The position numbers and the translations under genes are program-made. Shown one piece after another: positions 53,359-61,939 of a DNA stretch of 64,000 bases (positions are counted from its first letter, which is position 1; the number at the start of each line of letters is the position of its first letter). The notes under the pieces are model-generated. The model saw only the letters and a program-made list of their open reading frames with translations, made no database searches and was not told where the DNA came from. Source of the stretch: Billgrantia bachuensis (lineage in GTDB: Bacteria > Pseudomonadota > Gammaproteobacteria > Pseudomonadales > Halomonadaceae); assembly GCF_011742165.1 (NCBI RefSeq), contig NZ_JAAQTO010000059.1, positions 1 through 64,000 on the forward strand, read 5' to 3'.

Positions 53359-54804
53359 ATGTCACTCCCTGCCGACGTTTTCATCGACAAGGCCTTCATC
53401 GATGGCCGGTGGCGCGACGCCGAGCGCCGCTTCGACGTGACCGACCCCGCCACCGGCGAGACGCTGGCCAGCGTGCCGGACCTTACCGCGAACGACGCGC
53501 GTGATGCCGTGGCGGCGGCAGAAGCAGCCTGGACAGCATGGCGCCGCCAGCCTGCCAAGCAGCGTGCCGGCCTGCTGCGCGCCTGGTTCGATGCGATCAT
53601 GGCCCACCAGGAATCGCTGGCCCGCCTGATGACACTCGAGCAAGGCAAGCCGCTGGCGGAATCCCGCGGCGAAGTCGCCTATGGGGCATCGTTCGTCGAG
53701 TTCTACGCCGAGCAGGCCAAGCGCACGGCAGGCGAAACCCTGCCCAGCCATGGCGCCGACAAGCGCATTCTGGTCTTCCGCGAGCCGATCGGCGTGGTGG
53801 CGGCAATCACACCGTGGAACTTCCCGCTGGCGATGATCACGCGCAAGTGCGCTCCGGCACTGGCCGCCGGTTGCCCGGTGGTGATCAAGCCCGCCGAGGC
53901 CACGCCGCTGACCGCCCTGGCCCTGGCCAGGCTGGCCGAGCAGGTGGGCTTCCCCAGCGGGGTGCTCAACGTGATCACGGCGAGCCGTCCTGCCGAGATC
54001 GGCGAGGTGCTGACTACCGACCCGCGGGTGCGCAAGGTCTCCTTCACCGGCTCCACCCCGGTGGGCAAGCGCCTGCTCGCGCAGTGCGCCGGCACGGTCA
54101 AGAAGGCTTCCCTGGAGCTCGGTGGCAATGCGCCCTTCATCGTCTTCGACGACGCCGACCTGGACGCCGCAGTCGAGGGTGCGGTGGCCTCGAAGTTCCG
54201 TAATTCGGGCCAGACCTGCGTGTGTACCAACCGCCTGCTGGTGCAATCGGGCATTTACGATGCCTTCGTCGAGAAACTGGCCGCCCGGGTCGGCGAGCTC
54301 CAGGTGGGCAATGGCCTCGAAGACGGCGTGGTGCAGGGCCCGCTGATCAATGCGGCTGCGGTGGACAAGGTGCAATCCCACATTGCCGATGCCTTGTCCA
54401 AGGGCGGCAGATTGGTGTGCGGGGGCGAGCCCCACGCACTGGGGGGCACCTTCTACCAGCCCACGGTGATCGCCGATGTCACCGATGAGATGCGCGTGGC
54501 ACGCGAGGAGACCTTCGGCCCGCTGGCACCCGTATTTCGCTTCGATACCGACGATCAGGCCATCGCCATGGCCAACGCCACCGAGTTCGGCCTGGCGGCA
54601 TACTTCTACGCTCGCGACTATCGCCGAATCTGGCATGTGATGGAGGGCCTGGAGTATGGCATGGTGGCCGTCAACGAAGGGATTCTCTCCACCGAACTTG
54701 CGCCCTTTGGCGGCGTCAAGGAGTCGGGCCTGGGTCGTGAGGGTTCACATCACGGCCTGGATGAATTCACTGAACTAAAATACGTCTGTGTCGGCGGCCT
54801 TTGA
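53359..54804 (+). CDS. gabD: Succinate-semialdehyde dehydrogenase
   Basis: Oxidises succinate semialdehyde to succinate with NAD(P), the last step of GABA breakdown. 481 residues of the aldehyde dehydrogenase family. Catalytic Glu in LELGGNAPFIV near residue 255 and catalytic Cys in NSGQTCVCTNRLLV near 286; the cofactor site is PWNFPLAMI. The sequence near the second Cys (CVC) is typical of GabD. It is followed 34 bases later by gabT, forming gabDT, with AGGGAGG before the next ATG. Confidence 0.95.
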   Translation: MSLPADVFIDKAFIDGRWRDAERRFDVTDPATGETLASVPDLTANDARDAVAAAEAAWTAWRRQPAKQRAGLLRAWFDAIMAHQESLARLMTLEQGKPLAESRGEVAYGASFVEFYAEQAKRTAGETLPSHGADKRILVFREPIGVVAAITPWNFPLAMITRKCAPALAAGCPVVIKPAEATPLTALALARLAEQVGFPSGVLNVITASRPAEIGEVLTTDPRVRKVSFTGSTPVGKRLLAQCAGTVKKASLELGGNAPFIVFDDADLDAAVEGAVASKFRNSGQTCVCTNRLLVQSGIYDAFVEKLAARVGELQVGNGLEDGVVQGPLINAAAVDKVQSHIADALSKGGRLVCGGEPHALGGTFYQPTVIADVTDEMRVAREETFGPLAPVFRFDTDDQAIAMANATEFGLAAYFYARDYRRIWHVMEGLEYGMVAVNEGILSTELAPFGGVKESGLGREGSHHGLDEFTELKYVCVGGL

Positions 54805-54838
54805 TCGCCCGCAACGTTCACGTATGAAGGGAGGCTAG

Positions 54839-56131
54839 ATGAATAACGCACAGCTCAACGAACTCAAGCAGCGCTACGTCGCCAACGGCGCGGCCAGCCC
54901 CGCCACTCAGTTTGCCGATCGCGCCGAGAACGCGCTGATCTGGGACGCCGACGGCAACCGCATCATCGACTTTGCCGGCGGCATCGGTGTGCTCAACATC
55001 GGCCATCGCCATCCCAAGGTGGTCGAAGCGGTGAAGGCACAGCTCGACAAGGTAATGCATACCTGCCAGACCGTGATGCCCTACGAGGGCTACGTGAAGG
55101 TCGCCGAGCGTCTGAGCAAGGTCACGCCCGTACGCGGCCACGCCAAGGTGATGCTGGCCAACTCGGGCGCCGAGGCACTCGAGAACGCAGTGAAGATCGC
55201 CCGCGCCGCCACCGGCAAGAACAACGTGATCTGCTTCGATGGCGGCTACCACGGCCGCACCTTCATGACCATGGCCATGAACGGCAAGGTCGCGCCCTAC
55301 GCCACCGACTTCGGCACCATGCCGGGCAATGTCTTCCGCGCCCCCTACCCCGTGCCCTACCACGGCGTCAGTGAGGACGAGGCGCTGCGCGGCCTCAAGA
55401 TGGCGATCAAGACCGACGCCAACCCCCGCGACACCGCTGCCATCGTGCTCGAGCCGGTCCTCGGCGAGGGCGGCTTCTACCCCGCTCCGACCAGCTTCCT
55501 CAAGGCGATTCGTGAGATCTGCGACGAGCACGGCATGCTGATGATCGTCGACGAAGTGCAGTCGGGTTTCGGTCGCACCGGCAAGCTGTTCGCCATCGAG
55601 CACAGCGGCGTCGAGCCGGACATCATCACCATGGCAAAGAGCATGGCCGACGGTATGCCGATCTCGGCCGTGGTGGGGACCGATCGGGTAATGGATGCTT
55701 CGGGTGCCAACTCGCTGGGCGGCACCTATACCGGCAACCCACTCTCCTGCGCCGCGACCCTGGCCGTACTCGACGTGTTCGAGGAGGAGAAAATTCTCGA
55801 GAAGAGCCTGGCACTCGGCGACAAGCTGGCCAAGCGCTTCGGCCAGTGGCAAAGCGATTTCGATTGCGTCGACAACGCCCGCAACATGGGCGCCATGGCC
55901 GCAATCGACCTGGTGACGGACAAGGCCAAGCACACGCCTGACGCCGACCTGGCCGCCGCGCTGTGCAAGAAGGCCCGCGAGAAGGGGCTGATCCTGCTCT
56001 CCTGCGGCCTCTACGGCAATACCATCCGCTTCCTGATGCCGGTCACCATCGAGGACGAGATCCTCGAAGAGGGCCTGGATATCGTCGAGGCCGCACTCAA
56101 GGAGCTGGTCGGCAGCAAGGCCACCGCCTGA
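54839..56131 (+). CDS. gabT: 4-aminobutyrate aminotransferase
   Basis: PLP enzyme converting GABA and 2-oxoglutarate to succinate semialdehyde and glutamate. 430 residues of class III aminotransferases. Motifs: substrate segment GIGVLNIGHRHPKVVEAV, phosphate-binding ANSGAEALENAVKIAR near 105, VDEVQSGFGRTGK near 238, and the PLP-lysine in TMAKSMADGMPISAVVG near 265-280. Operon with gabD. Glutamate made here may feed the osmolyte/glutamate pool. Confidence 0.95.
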   Translation: MNNAQLNELKQRYVANGAASPATQFADRAENALIWDADGNRIIDFAGGIGVLNIGHRHPKVVEAVKAQLDKVMHTCQTVMPYEGYVKVAERLSKVTPVRGHAKVMLANSGAEALENAVKIARAATGKNNVICFDGGYHGRTFMTMAMNGKVAPYATDFGTMPGNVFRAPYPVPYHGVSEDEALRGLKMAIKTDANPRDTAAIVLEPVLGEGGFYPAPTSFLKAIREICDEHGMLMIVDEVQSGFGRTGKLFAIEHSGVEPDIITMAKSMADGMPISAVVGTDRVMDASGANSLGGTYTGNPLSCAATLAVLDVFEEEKILEKSLALGDKLAKRFGQWQSDFDCVDNARNMGAMAAIDLVTDKAKHTPDADLAAALCKKAREKGLILLSCGLYGNTIRFLMPVTIEDEILEEGLDIVEAALKELVGSKATA

Positions 56132-56148
56132 TTTCGGCTGCGTAGCAA

Positions 56149-56178
56149 AACGCCCGCTGGCACTAGCCGGCGGGCGTT
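56149..56178 (+). terminator. Terminator of gabDT
   Basis: Stem of 13 bp (one T-G wobble): AACGCCCGCTGGC pairs with GCCGGCGGGCGTT around an ACTA loop, followed by CTCGTTAG. It begins 17 bases after the gabT stop. Confidence 0.8.
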
Positions 56179-56245
56179 CTCGTTAGCCCCTTCTCTTCGA
56201 GCGCTGGAAGAGCTGAACAAATCGCCGAGCGAGATGAAGCGGCTA

Positions 56246-56470
56246 GGTTCGTTCCCTACGAACCAACGACTTCCCACATCCCTGTGGGTCGCAAGGTGCA
56301 CGGAGCACAGAACCGAGCGAAGCGACAAACATCTGCAGGACGGCTCCGGAGGAGCGAGAAGCCGAGGATTCCGACCGGGCTGGCGCTCCAGCACCGCGCA
56401 CAAATCCGCCGGGAACGAATTTGAACAGCCTTCAGGCTGGCCCGAAGGGTAGCCGCCAGGGATGGCGGCT
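56246..56470. repeat. Multi-hairpin element between gabT and katE
   Basis: A run of short perfect stem-loops: GGTTCGT/ACGAACC (56246-56264, loop TCCCT), CCCACA/TGTGGG (56273-56288, loop TCCC), GTGC/GCAC (56296-56308, loop ACGGA), GCTCC/GGAGC (56343-56355, loop GGA), GCTGG/CCAGC (56379-56392), CAGCC/GGCTG (56426-56439) and AGCCGCCA/TGGCGGCT (56451-56470, loop GGGA). The density is far above neighbouring intergenic DNA. It may be a dispersed repeat, a structured RNA, or the 3' region of katE. No strand can be fixed. Confidence 0.6.
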
Positions 56471-56502
56471 ATAGCGCAGTGATTCGCTCGCGCAGGCATT
56501 TG

Positions 56503-58653
56503 TCAGGCCGGCATGTCGTTGGCCTTGGGGTCGCGAGCCCATACCCTATGCTGCCCCATCGCATCCCGCAGTGGGGTAAAGACGTCATCCACCGCGGCGC
56601 CGGTCAGCACGCCCTCCTCGCCGGTGGGCACGTCCGCCGCGTCCAGCAGCAGCTTGCCCTCGCCCACGGCGGCAATCGCCTTGAGGTGCTTGTAGGCTTC
56701 CTGCACGTAGTACCGACCCTGCCCCGACCTGGCCAACGCAGCCACGCTATCGCTGCCGCCAGGCACCACTACCGCGTCCACCGCCACCGAGGGCATGCCG
56801 TTGAGCATGGCGTCGGGCGTCACGCTCTTGCCATTCGCGGCCCTGACGGGGGCCATGCTGGGTGCGATCACGATGCCCTGCGCACCTTCGGCCTCAAGCT
56901 TCTTCTTTAGCGCCTCGACCTGGTCGGCCTCGACGCCGTCGGCCGCCAGGATCGCCACCTTGCGATACTTGATATTGCCCGGCAGGCGTGCCATCAGGCT
57001 CAAGGCAGGCGACTCCAGCTGTGAACTCCTGCCCAGCTCCTCGGGAGCTGCCGGCTTCTCCGTCGGTGCCTCGATGCCGTGATTCTCGCCGACCCGGCGC
57101 GCCAGCTCCAAGTCGATGTTGGGCAGGATCTGCTGGATCACTCGCTCGCGAATCCACGGCCGCTGCACCTTGGAGAGCTCAAAGGTATAGGCGGCGATAA
57201 TGTGCTCCTTCTCCACTTCGGTCTGACTGTTCCAGAACAGCGTGGCCTGCGAATAGTGATCGCCGAACGAGGGGCTGCGGGCACGGATCTTGTGCGCATC
57301 GATACGCTCGCAATGGGACTCGAAGCCGCCATTCTCGGGCGCCGCCGGCGTCTCGCTGGGCCAGCCGCCGTCGATGGAGTTGGGCTCGTAGGAAGCCTGT
57401 CCCTTGTTGATCGTCTGGCGGTGCATCGCGTCGCGCTGGTTGTTGTGGAACGGGCACACCGGCTGGTTGATCGGAAGCTCGTTGAAGTTGGGCCCGCCCA
57501 GGCGCAGCATCTGGGTGTCGAGATAGGAGAACAGCCGTCCCTGCAGCAGCGGGTCGTTGGTGAAATCGATGCCCGGCACCACGTGGGCCGGATTGAAGGC
57601 CACCTGCTCGGTTTCGGCGAAGAAGTTGTCCGGGTTGCGGTTGAGCACCATCTTGCCGATGGGCGTAACCGGCACCAGCTCCTCGGGAATGATCTTGGTA
57701 GGGTCGAGCAGATCGAAGTCGAACTTGTGCTCGTCCTCCTCTTCGACGATCTGGATGCCCAGCTCGTACTCGAGGAAGTCGCCGTTTTCGATGTCCTCCC
57801 ACATCATGCGTCGGTTGAAATCGGGGTCGCGACCCCACAGCTTCTGCGCCTCGTCCCAGATCAACGAGCAGGTGCCGGCCAGCGGCTTCCAGTGGAACTT
57901 GACGAAGCGTGCCTGGCCTTGCCTGTCGATCAGGCGGAAGGTGTGCACGCCGAAGCCTTCCATGTTGCGGTAGTGGCGCGGAAAGGCGCGGTCGGACATG
58001 GTCCACAGCACCATATGGGTCGACTCCGGCATCAGCGAGACGAAGTCCCAGAAGGTGTCGTGGGCCGACTGCCCCTGGGGAATCTCGTTATGCGGCTCGG
58101 GCTTCACCGCGTGAACGAAGTCGGGAAACTTTATCGCATCCTGGATGAAGAACACCGGCATGTCGTTACCGACCAGATCCCAATTGCCCTCGTCCGTGTA
58201 GAACTTGGTGGCGAAGCCGCGCACGTCGCGCACGGTGTCGTTGGAGCCGCGCGAGCCCTGTACGGTGGAGAAGCGCACGAAGACCGGCGTCTTCTTCTTG
58301 GCGTCCTGAAACAGGCTTGCCTTGGAGTATTGGGCGGCATTGTCGTAGGGCTGAAAATAGCCGTGGGCCGCGGCCCCGCGGGCGTGCACGATGCGCTCGG
58401 GAATGCGTTCATTGTCGAAGTGGTTGAGCTTCTCGCGAAAGACGAAATCTTCGAGTAGCGTCGGCCCTCGCTCGCCCGCCTTCAGCGAGTTGTGGTTGTC
58501 GGCAATGCGCGCGCCGTGATTGGTGCGCAAGTCGTGACCGGTGGCATCACTGCGGTACTTCTCCAGATTCTCCGACTTACTGTGCTCGTTGGTTTTGAAG
58601 TCGGTGTCGTTGGGCGCACCGCTGTTGGGTGAGGTGTGGGGATTGTTCGCCAT
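56503..58653 (-). CDS. katE: Large-subunit catalase HPII
   Basis: Heme catalase for hydrogen peroxide, large clade, 716 residues. It has a long polar N-terminal arm, the catalytic His in ERIVHARGAAAHGYF near 80, distal Asn in LVGNDMPVFF near 150, the proximal heme-ligand Tyr in RLFSYLDTQMLRLG near 370, and a C-terminal flavodoxin/DJ-1-like domain (about 560-716, YRKVAILAADGVEADQV). Start 58653 has AGGAG seven bases upstream; the frame extends upstream without support. In many bacteria it is RpoS-controlled; no promoter was identified. Divergent from the outer-membrane protein gene. Confidence 0.96.
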   Translation of the reverse strand: MANNPHTSPNSGAPNDTDFKTNEHSKSENLEKYRSDATGHDLRTNHGARIADNHNSLKAGERGPTLLEDFVFREKLNHFDNERIPERIVHARGAAAHGYFQPYDNAAQYSKASLFQDAKKKTPVFVRFSTVQGSRGSNDTVRDVRGFATKFYTDEGNWDLVGNDMPVFFIQDAIKFPDFVHAVKPEPHNEIPQGQSAHDTFWDFVSLMPESTHMVLWTMSDRAFPRHYRNMEGFGVHTFRLIDRQGQARFVKFHWKPLAGTCSLIWDEAQKLWGRDPDFNRRMMWEDIENGDFLEYELGIQIVEEEDEHKFDFDLLDPTKIIPEELVPVTPIGKMVLNRNPDNFFAETEQVAFNPAHVVPGIDFTNDPLLQGRLFSYLDTQMLRLGGPNFNELPINQPVCPFHNNQRDAMHRQTINKGQASYEPNSIDGGWPSETPAAPENGGFESHCERIDAHKIRARSPSFGDHYSQATLFWNSQTEVEKEHIIAAYTFELSKVQRPWIRERVIQQILPNIDLELARRVGENHGIEAPTEKPAAPEELGRSSQLESPALSLMARLPGNIKYRKVAILAADGVEADQVEALKKKLEAEGAQGIVIAPSMAPVRAANGKSVTPDAMLNGMPSVAVDAVVVPGGSDSVAALARSGQGRYYVQEAYKHLKAIAAVGEGKLLLDAADVPTGEEGVLTGAAVDDVFTPLRDAMGQHRVWARDPKANDMPA

Positions 58654-58907
58654 GATCGAGCTCCTGTAGTCCGTATGGTTCCTGCTTCCCTCCGCTGCGT
58701 ACGTGGCGCCCGCCTTGACCCGGCGGCTGCGAGCTGCCTGCTTCGTTTGACAAGGTAGTTCCGCGCCCAAAGGCCGCCAATCGCGCCAGGCTATGGCAAC
58801 AAAAGAAAACATTAATCGGTTTAAGCTGCCGACGATCACAACCGATACTGGCTAACTCAACGAGGCGGCGCACCACCGCGAACGATGGCAAACCGAGGAG
58901 TAAGTTG

Positions 58908-59591
58908 ATGAAAAGGATGACGGCCACCGGCATGATCGCCACCCTGTGCCTGCTGGGCACGACCCAGGCGTACGCGCAGGACAACCGTATGACGCTGGGT
59001 GCCGTTGCCGGTACCACCGGCGCGGGCGCCGACCTCGCGTGGCGCTTCAGCGAGCGCCTGGGCGTCTCTGCCCGCTATACCGGCGGGTTGGACTGGAGTA
59101 CCGATTACAGCACCGACGACGTCAACTACGATGGCGACGTGAACCTGGCGGCAAGCAAGTTGACGCTGGACTATTACCCCTTCACCAGCGGCTTCTTTCT
59201 CAGCGCCGGTCTCATGCTGCCGGATATCGATGCCGACGTGGTAGGCCGACCGCGCAACTCGACCTACCAGTTCAATGGACAGGAATACCCTGCCGATGCG
59301 CTCGGCACCCTGCATGGCACAGTGACCCTCGCCGACGGCGTACAGCCCTATGCCGGCCTCGGCTGGCGTCAATCGCATCGCAGCGGCTTCGGTGTCTTCG
59401 CCGAAGTCGGGGTCATCCCCACCGATCCGGACGTGTCGCTGAGGACATCGGAAGGATTCGAGAACGGGGATAACCCCCTGTCTGCCCAGCTGCGCCGAGA
59501 GATCCGCCAGGAGGAGCAGCGGCTCGAGGACGAAGCCAATGAGTGGCCCGTCTACCCGGTCGCGGTAGTGGGCGTCAGTTATACGTTCTGA
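58908..59591 (+). CDS. Outer-membrane beta-barrel protein, small porin-like
   Basis: 227-residue protein with a signal peptide (MKRMTATGMIATLCLLGTTQAYAQ, cleavage near AYA-Q), then alternating hydrophobic/polar strands such as LGAVAGTTGAGADLAWRF and LTLDYYPFTSGFFLSAGLML, and a C-terminal aromatic VGVSYTF, the outer-membrane assembly signal. It is acidic. An opening resembling CarO-type eight-stranded barrels was considered but the family is not certain. GAGGAG lies seven bases before the ATG. Function unknown. Confidence 0.8.
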   Translation: MKRMTATGMIATLCLLGTTQAYAQDNRMTLGAVAGTTGAGADLAWRFSERLGVSARYTGGLDWSTDYSTDDVNYDGDVNLAASKLTLDYYPFTSGFFLSAGLMLPDIDADVVGRPRNSTYQFNGQEYPADALGTLHGTVTLADGVQPYAGLGWRQSHRSGFGVFAEVGVIPTDPDVSLRTSEGFENGDNPLSAQLRREIRQEEQRLEDEANEWPVYPVAVVGVSYTF

Positions 59592-59610
59592 AATCGCGTG
59601 GGCACAAACG

Positions 59611-59642
59611 AATCGGCCCGGGAAGTTGCCCGGGCCGATTCA
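59611..59642. terminator. Bidirectional hairpin between the barrel gene and the GlsB gene
   Basis: Perfect 13-bp stem GAATCGGCCCGGG / CCCGGGCCGATTC with loop AAGTTG, between two convergent genes and ending 16 bases before the GlsB stop. No long T-run follows on either strand. Confidence 0.75.
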
Positions 59643-59657
59643 TCCTATCCACGCAGC

Positions 59658-59900
59658 CTAGGATTTTCGAATCTTGGCAATGACCCACAGCAGCACCACC
59701 GCGCCGACAGTAGCCGTGACCAGCGAGCCGATGAAACCGCCGGCCTGCAGCCCCAGCAGGCGAAACAGGAAGCCGCCGATCACGGCGCCTACAATGCCCA
59801 CGCCGATGTTGGGCAGGATACCGAAGCCACCGCCGCGCATGATGTTGCCGGCGATCCAGCCCGCCAGACCGCCGATGATCAGCCAGGCAATAAGTCCCAT
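59658..59900 (-). CDS. GlsB/YeaQ/YmgE-family stress membrane protein
   Basis: 80-residue, two-to-three-helix glycine-rich membrane protein: MGLIAWLIIGGLAGWIAGN, GGGFGILPNIGVGIVGAVIGGFL and a third segment ending in KIRKS. The family is induced by osmotic, acid or general stress in several bacteria. AAAGGAGAG lies before the ATG. Confidence 0.93.
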   Translation of the reverse strand: MGLIAWLIIGGLAGWIAGNIMRGGGFGILPNIGVGIVGAVIGGFLFRLLGLQAGGFIGSLVTATVGAVVLLWVIAKIRKS

Positions 59901-59986
59901 GTCGTCTCTCCTTTCCTTTAGGTCTTTCCTTGCCCCTTTGGGGAGCCTCGATGATGCCTAAGCGCGGCTTCACTGCAAAGGGTAGC

Positions 59987-60541
59987 TTAAAATGACGAGC
60001 CGGGCTGCTTCAGGAAGGCCAGCTCTTCTTCTCTCGACTCACGGCCGAGAATGGCATTGCGGTGCGGGTAGCGGCCAAAGCGCAGCAGGATGTCACGATG
60101 CAGATGTTCGAAGCGCAGGTTGTCCTCCAGCCCGGGCTGGTCGAAAAGGCGCAGCGCCTCGTCGTGGACCGCAAGCGATTCGCTGTGCATGTAGGGCATG
60201 TAGAGAAAGCTGCGCCATGGCAGCTCGAGCTCACGATCATGCCCTTGGGCCACAGCCTCCTGAGCCAGTACCAGCGCCATAGGGTCCTGGGCGAAGGCGC
60301 GCGCGTCATTACGATAGAGGTTACGCGAGAACTGATCGAGCACCAGGATCTCGGCCAGCCGTCCCCGCGGCGTATCGCGCCACTGCCACAGTTCGCCTGC
60401 GGCTGCGGCATGGTGAAGGGCGGCGAAGCGCTCGCGTATCTTCCCATCGAGTGCGGCATCCTTGCGAAACCACTGGGCGGGCTCGAGCTCTTCGAACCAG
60501 AAGGCAATCACCGCGTCGCGGCCGGGCAACCTCTCGCTCAT
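59987..60541 (-). CDS. DUF924-family protein
   Basis: 184-residue helical protein. Family features: VIAFWFEELEPAQWFRKDAALD at the start, then the motif EILVLDQFSRNLYRNDARAFA near residue 62 and FLYMPYMHSESLAVHDEA near 110. DUF924 proteins resemble TPR-like helical folds and no activity is established. The start is ATG 60541; divergent from the small membrane-protein gene at 60624. Confidence 0.9.
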   Translation of the reverse strand: MSERLPGRDAVIAFWFEELEPAQWFRKDAALDGKIRERFAALHHAAAAGELWQWRDTPRGRLAEILVLDQFSRNLYRNDARAFAQDPMALVLAQEAVAQGHDRELELPWRSFLYMPYMHSESLAVHDEALRLFDQPGLEDNLRFEHLHRDILLRFGRYPHRNAILGRESREEELAFLKQPGSSF

Positions 60542-60623
60542 GTCGTGTCCTCGTTGTCTTCGCTCCTGATATCATGCACTTGGGTTTCGGATTTTTCACC
60601 CTCCACGCGCCACGGGAGCCGCC

Positions 60624-60815
60624 ATGACGCCAGTGCTCGGCATGTTCACCTTCGTCTTCAACGTCATCGGTCTGGTGACCTGCCTGGCCGGCCTGACCCT
60701 GGCCCAGCGCCGGGGGAAACGTAAGCAGCAGCGTTGGCCAGGCTATGCCCTGGCCGGGCTGGGCTTCTTCATTGCCACGATACCGATCTGGGGGCAGTGG
60801 CTGGTGGCGACATGA
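60624..60815 (+). CDS. Small two-helix membrane protein, function unknown
   Basis: 63-residue protein with two hydrophobic segments (LGMFTFVFNVIGLVTCLAGL and YALAGLGFFIATIPIWGQWL) separated by a basic loop, AQRRGKRKQQRWPG. GGGAGCC lies just before the ATG. The basic loop between two helices would sit in the cytoplasm by the positive-inside rule. The family is unknown to me, so the gene is supported mainly by coding character and ribosome binding site. Confidence 0.55.
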   Translation: MTPVLGMFTFVFNVIGLVTCLAGLTLAQRRGKRKQQRWPGYALAGLGFFIATIPIWGQWLVAT

Positions 60816-60912
60816 CCCGGCGGTGGAATGTCCGTATCGGTGGGATATTCGTCATTGCAGACATCCCATGATCGGCGGAGACTGACAGGGCCTCGCTTCA
60901 CAGGGAGCCGCC

Positions 60913-61914
60913 ATGTCGCGTACCGTCGCCATTCTTGCCTATCCCGACTGCCAGCTGCTGGATGTCAGTGGTCCGTGGCAGGTCTTTGCCTCGGCCAACG
61001 ACGTGAGCGGTCAATCGCTTTACCGCATCCATCTGGTCGCCGAAGCGCCGGGCAGCGTGGCGACCAACGGTGGCCTGGCACTGCAGGCCGACGTTGCCTG
61101 GCGTGACCTCTCCTCGCTCGGCCCCGTGGATACGCTGCTCGTCGCCGGCGGCCGCGGCGTGACAACCCAGTGCCAGCGGCCCGAGCTGCTTGACGCCCTG
61201 AGTGAGCGGTCCCGCCAGGTACGTCGACTGGGCTCGATCTGCACCGGTGCCTTCCTGCTCGCCGCGGCCGGTCTGCTCGACGGACGCCAGGCCACCACCC
61301 ACTGGCGGCACTGCGCCCAGTTGGCCAGCGATTATCCCGCGATCCAGGTGCTTCCCGATGCACTCTACATCGAGTCGGCGGGGCGCTTCACCAGCGCTGG
61401 GGTCACCGCCGGCATCGACCTGGCCTTGTCACTGCTCGAGGCCGACCATGGCAGCGCCCTGGCCGGTCAGGTCGCCCGCGAACTGGTGCTGTTCCTGCGC
61501 CGTCCCGGCGGGCAGTCGCAGTTCAGCGAAGTGCTGGCCAGCCAGCACCGCGCCAGCGGCACACTGCGACGCCTGATCGACCGACTCCACGCCGACCCCG
61601 CCGCCCCCCACCAGTTGGAAGAGCTGGCCGAGTCGCTCGGGGTCACGCCGCGCCACCTGACGCGCCTGTTCCGCCAGCAGCTTGACACCACGCCCGGCAC
61701 CTACCTGACCCGCTTGCGCCTGGAGCAGGCTCGCCTGGCACTAGTGGCCAGCGAGCAACCACCGCCGCTGGAGCCCCTGGCGCGACAGTGGCGTCTGGGC
61801 AGTGCGGAGCAGCTGCGGCGATTGTTTCAACGCCACTACGGAATTTCTCCCAGCCTGTACTACCAGCGCTTCGGCCCCGCAGGCCGAGCTTCACCCTTAT
61901 CTCTTGCACCATAA
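60913..61914 (+). CDS. GlxA-type AraC-family transcriptional regulator
   Basis: 333-residue regulator with an N-terminal DJ-1/PfpI-like (GATase1) domain and a C-terminal AraC helix-turn-helix. The DJ-1 domain retains the Cys in the elbow SICTGAFLLA near residue 112; the DNA-binding part runs ELAESLGVTPRHLTRLFRQ through YYQRFGP. Family members control catabolic or transport genes, often of amino-acid or nitrogen compounds. The following MFS gene begins 26 bases after the stop, so it may be a target and operon partner. Confidence 0.92.
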   Translation: MSRTVAILAYPDCQLLDVSGPWQVFASANDVSGQSLYRIHLVAEAPGSVATNGGLALQADVAWRDLSSLGPVDTLLVAGGRGVTTQCQRPELLDALSERSRQVRRLGSICTGAFLLAAAGLLDGRQATTHWRHCAQLASDYPAIQVLPDALYIESAGRFTSAGVTAGIDLALSLLEADHGSALAGQVARELVLFLRRPGGQSQFSEVLASQHRASGTLRRLIDRLHADPAAPHQLEELAESLGVTPRHLTRLFRQQLDTTPGTYLTRLRLEQARLALVASEQPPPLEPLARQWRLGSAEQLRRLFQRHYGISPSLYYQRFGPAGRASPLSLAP

Positions 61915-61939
61915 TGGTTGCATTGCCCAGGAGGCTGCC

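Larger units (their letters stand above)
56132..56502. other. 371-base gap between gabT and katE, without a supported gene
   Basis: After the gabT terminator (56149-56178) there is about 65 bases with nothing notable, then the dense hairpin element listed separately (56246-56470), and about 30 bases leading to the katE stop. Reading frames through the region lack recognisable protein features. Confidence 0.7.

Noticed and set aside
56234..56452. 72-residue frame through the hairpin element
   Set aside because: It passes through several stem-loops, has no recognisable features and no good ribosome binding site; the DNA structure explains the region better.
56246..56470. Reading the hairpin array as an integron attC site or CRISPR
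   Set aside because: No R-box/L-box pattern of attC, no repeated spacers or identical direct repeats, and stem sequences differ.
60828..61106. 92-residue frame overlapping the start of the GlxA-type regulator
   Set aside because: It overlaps a clear gene in another frame and has no family resemblance.
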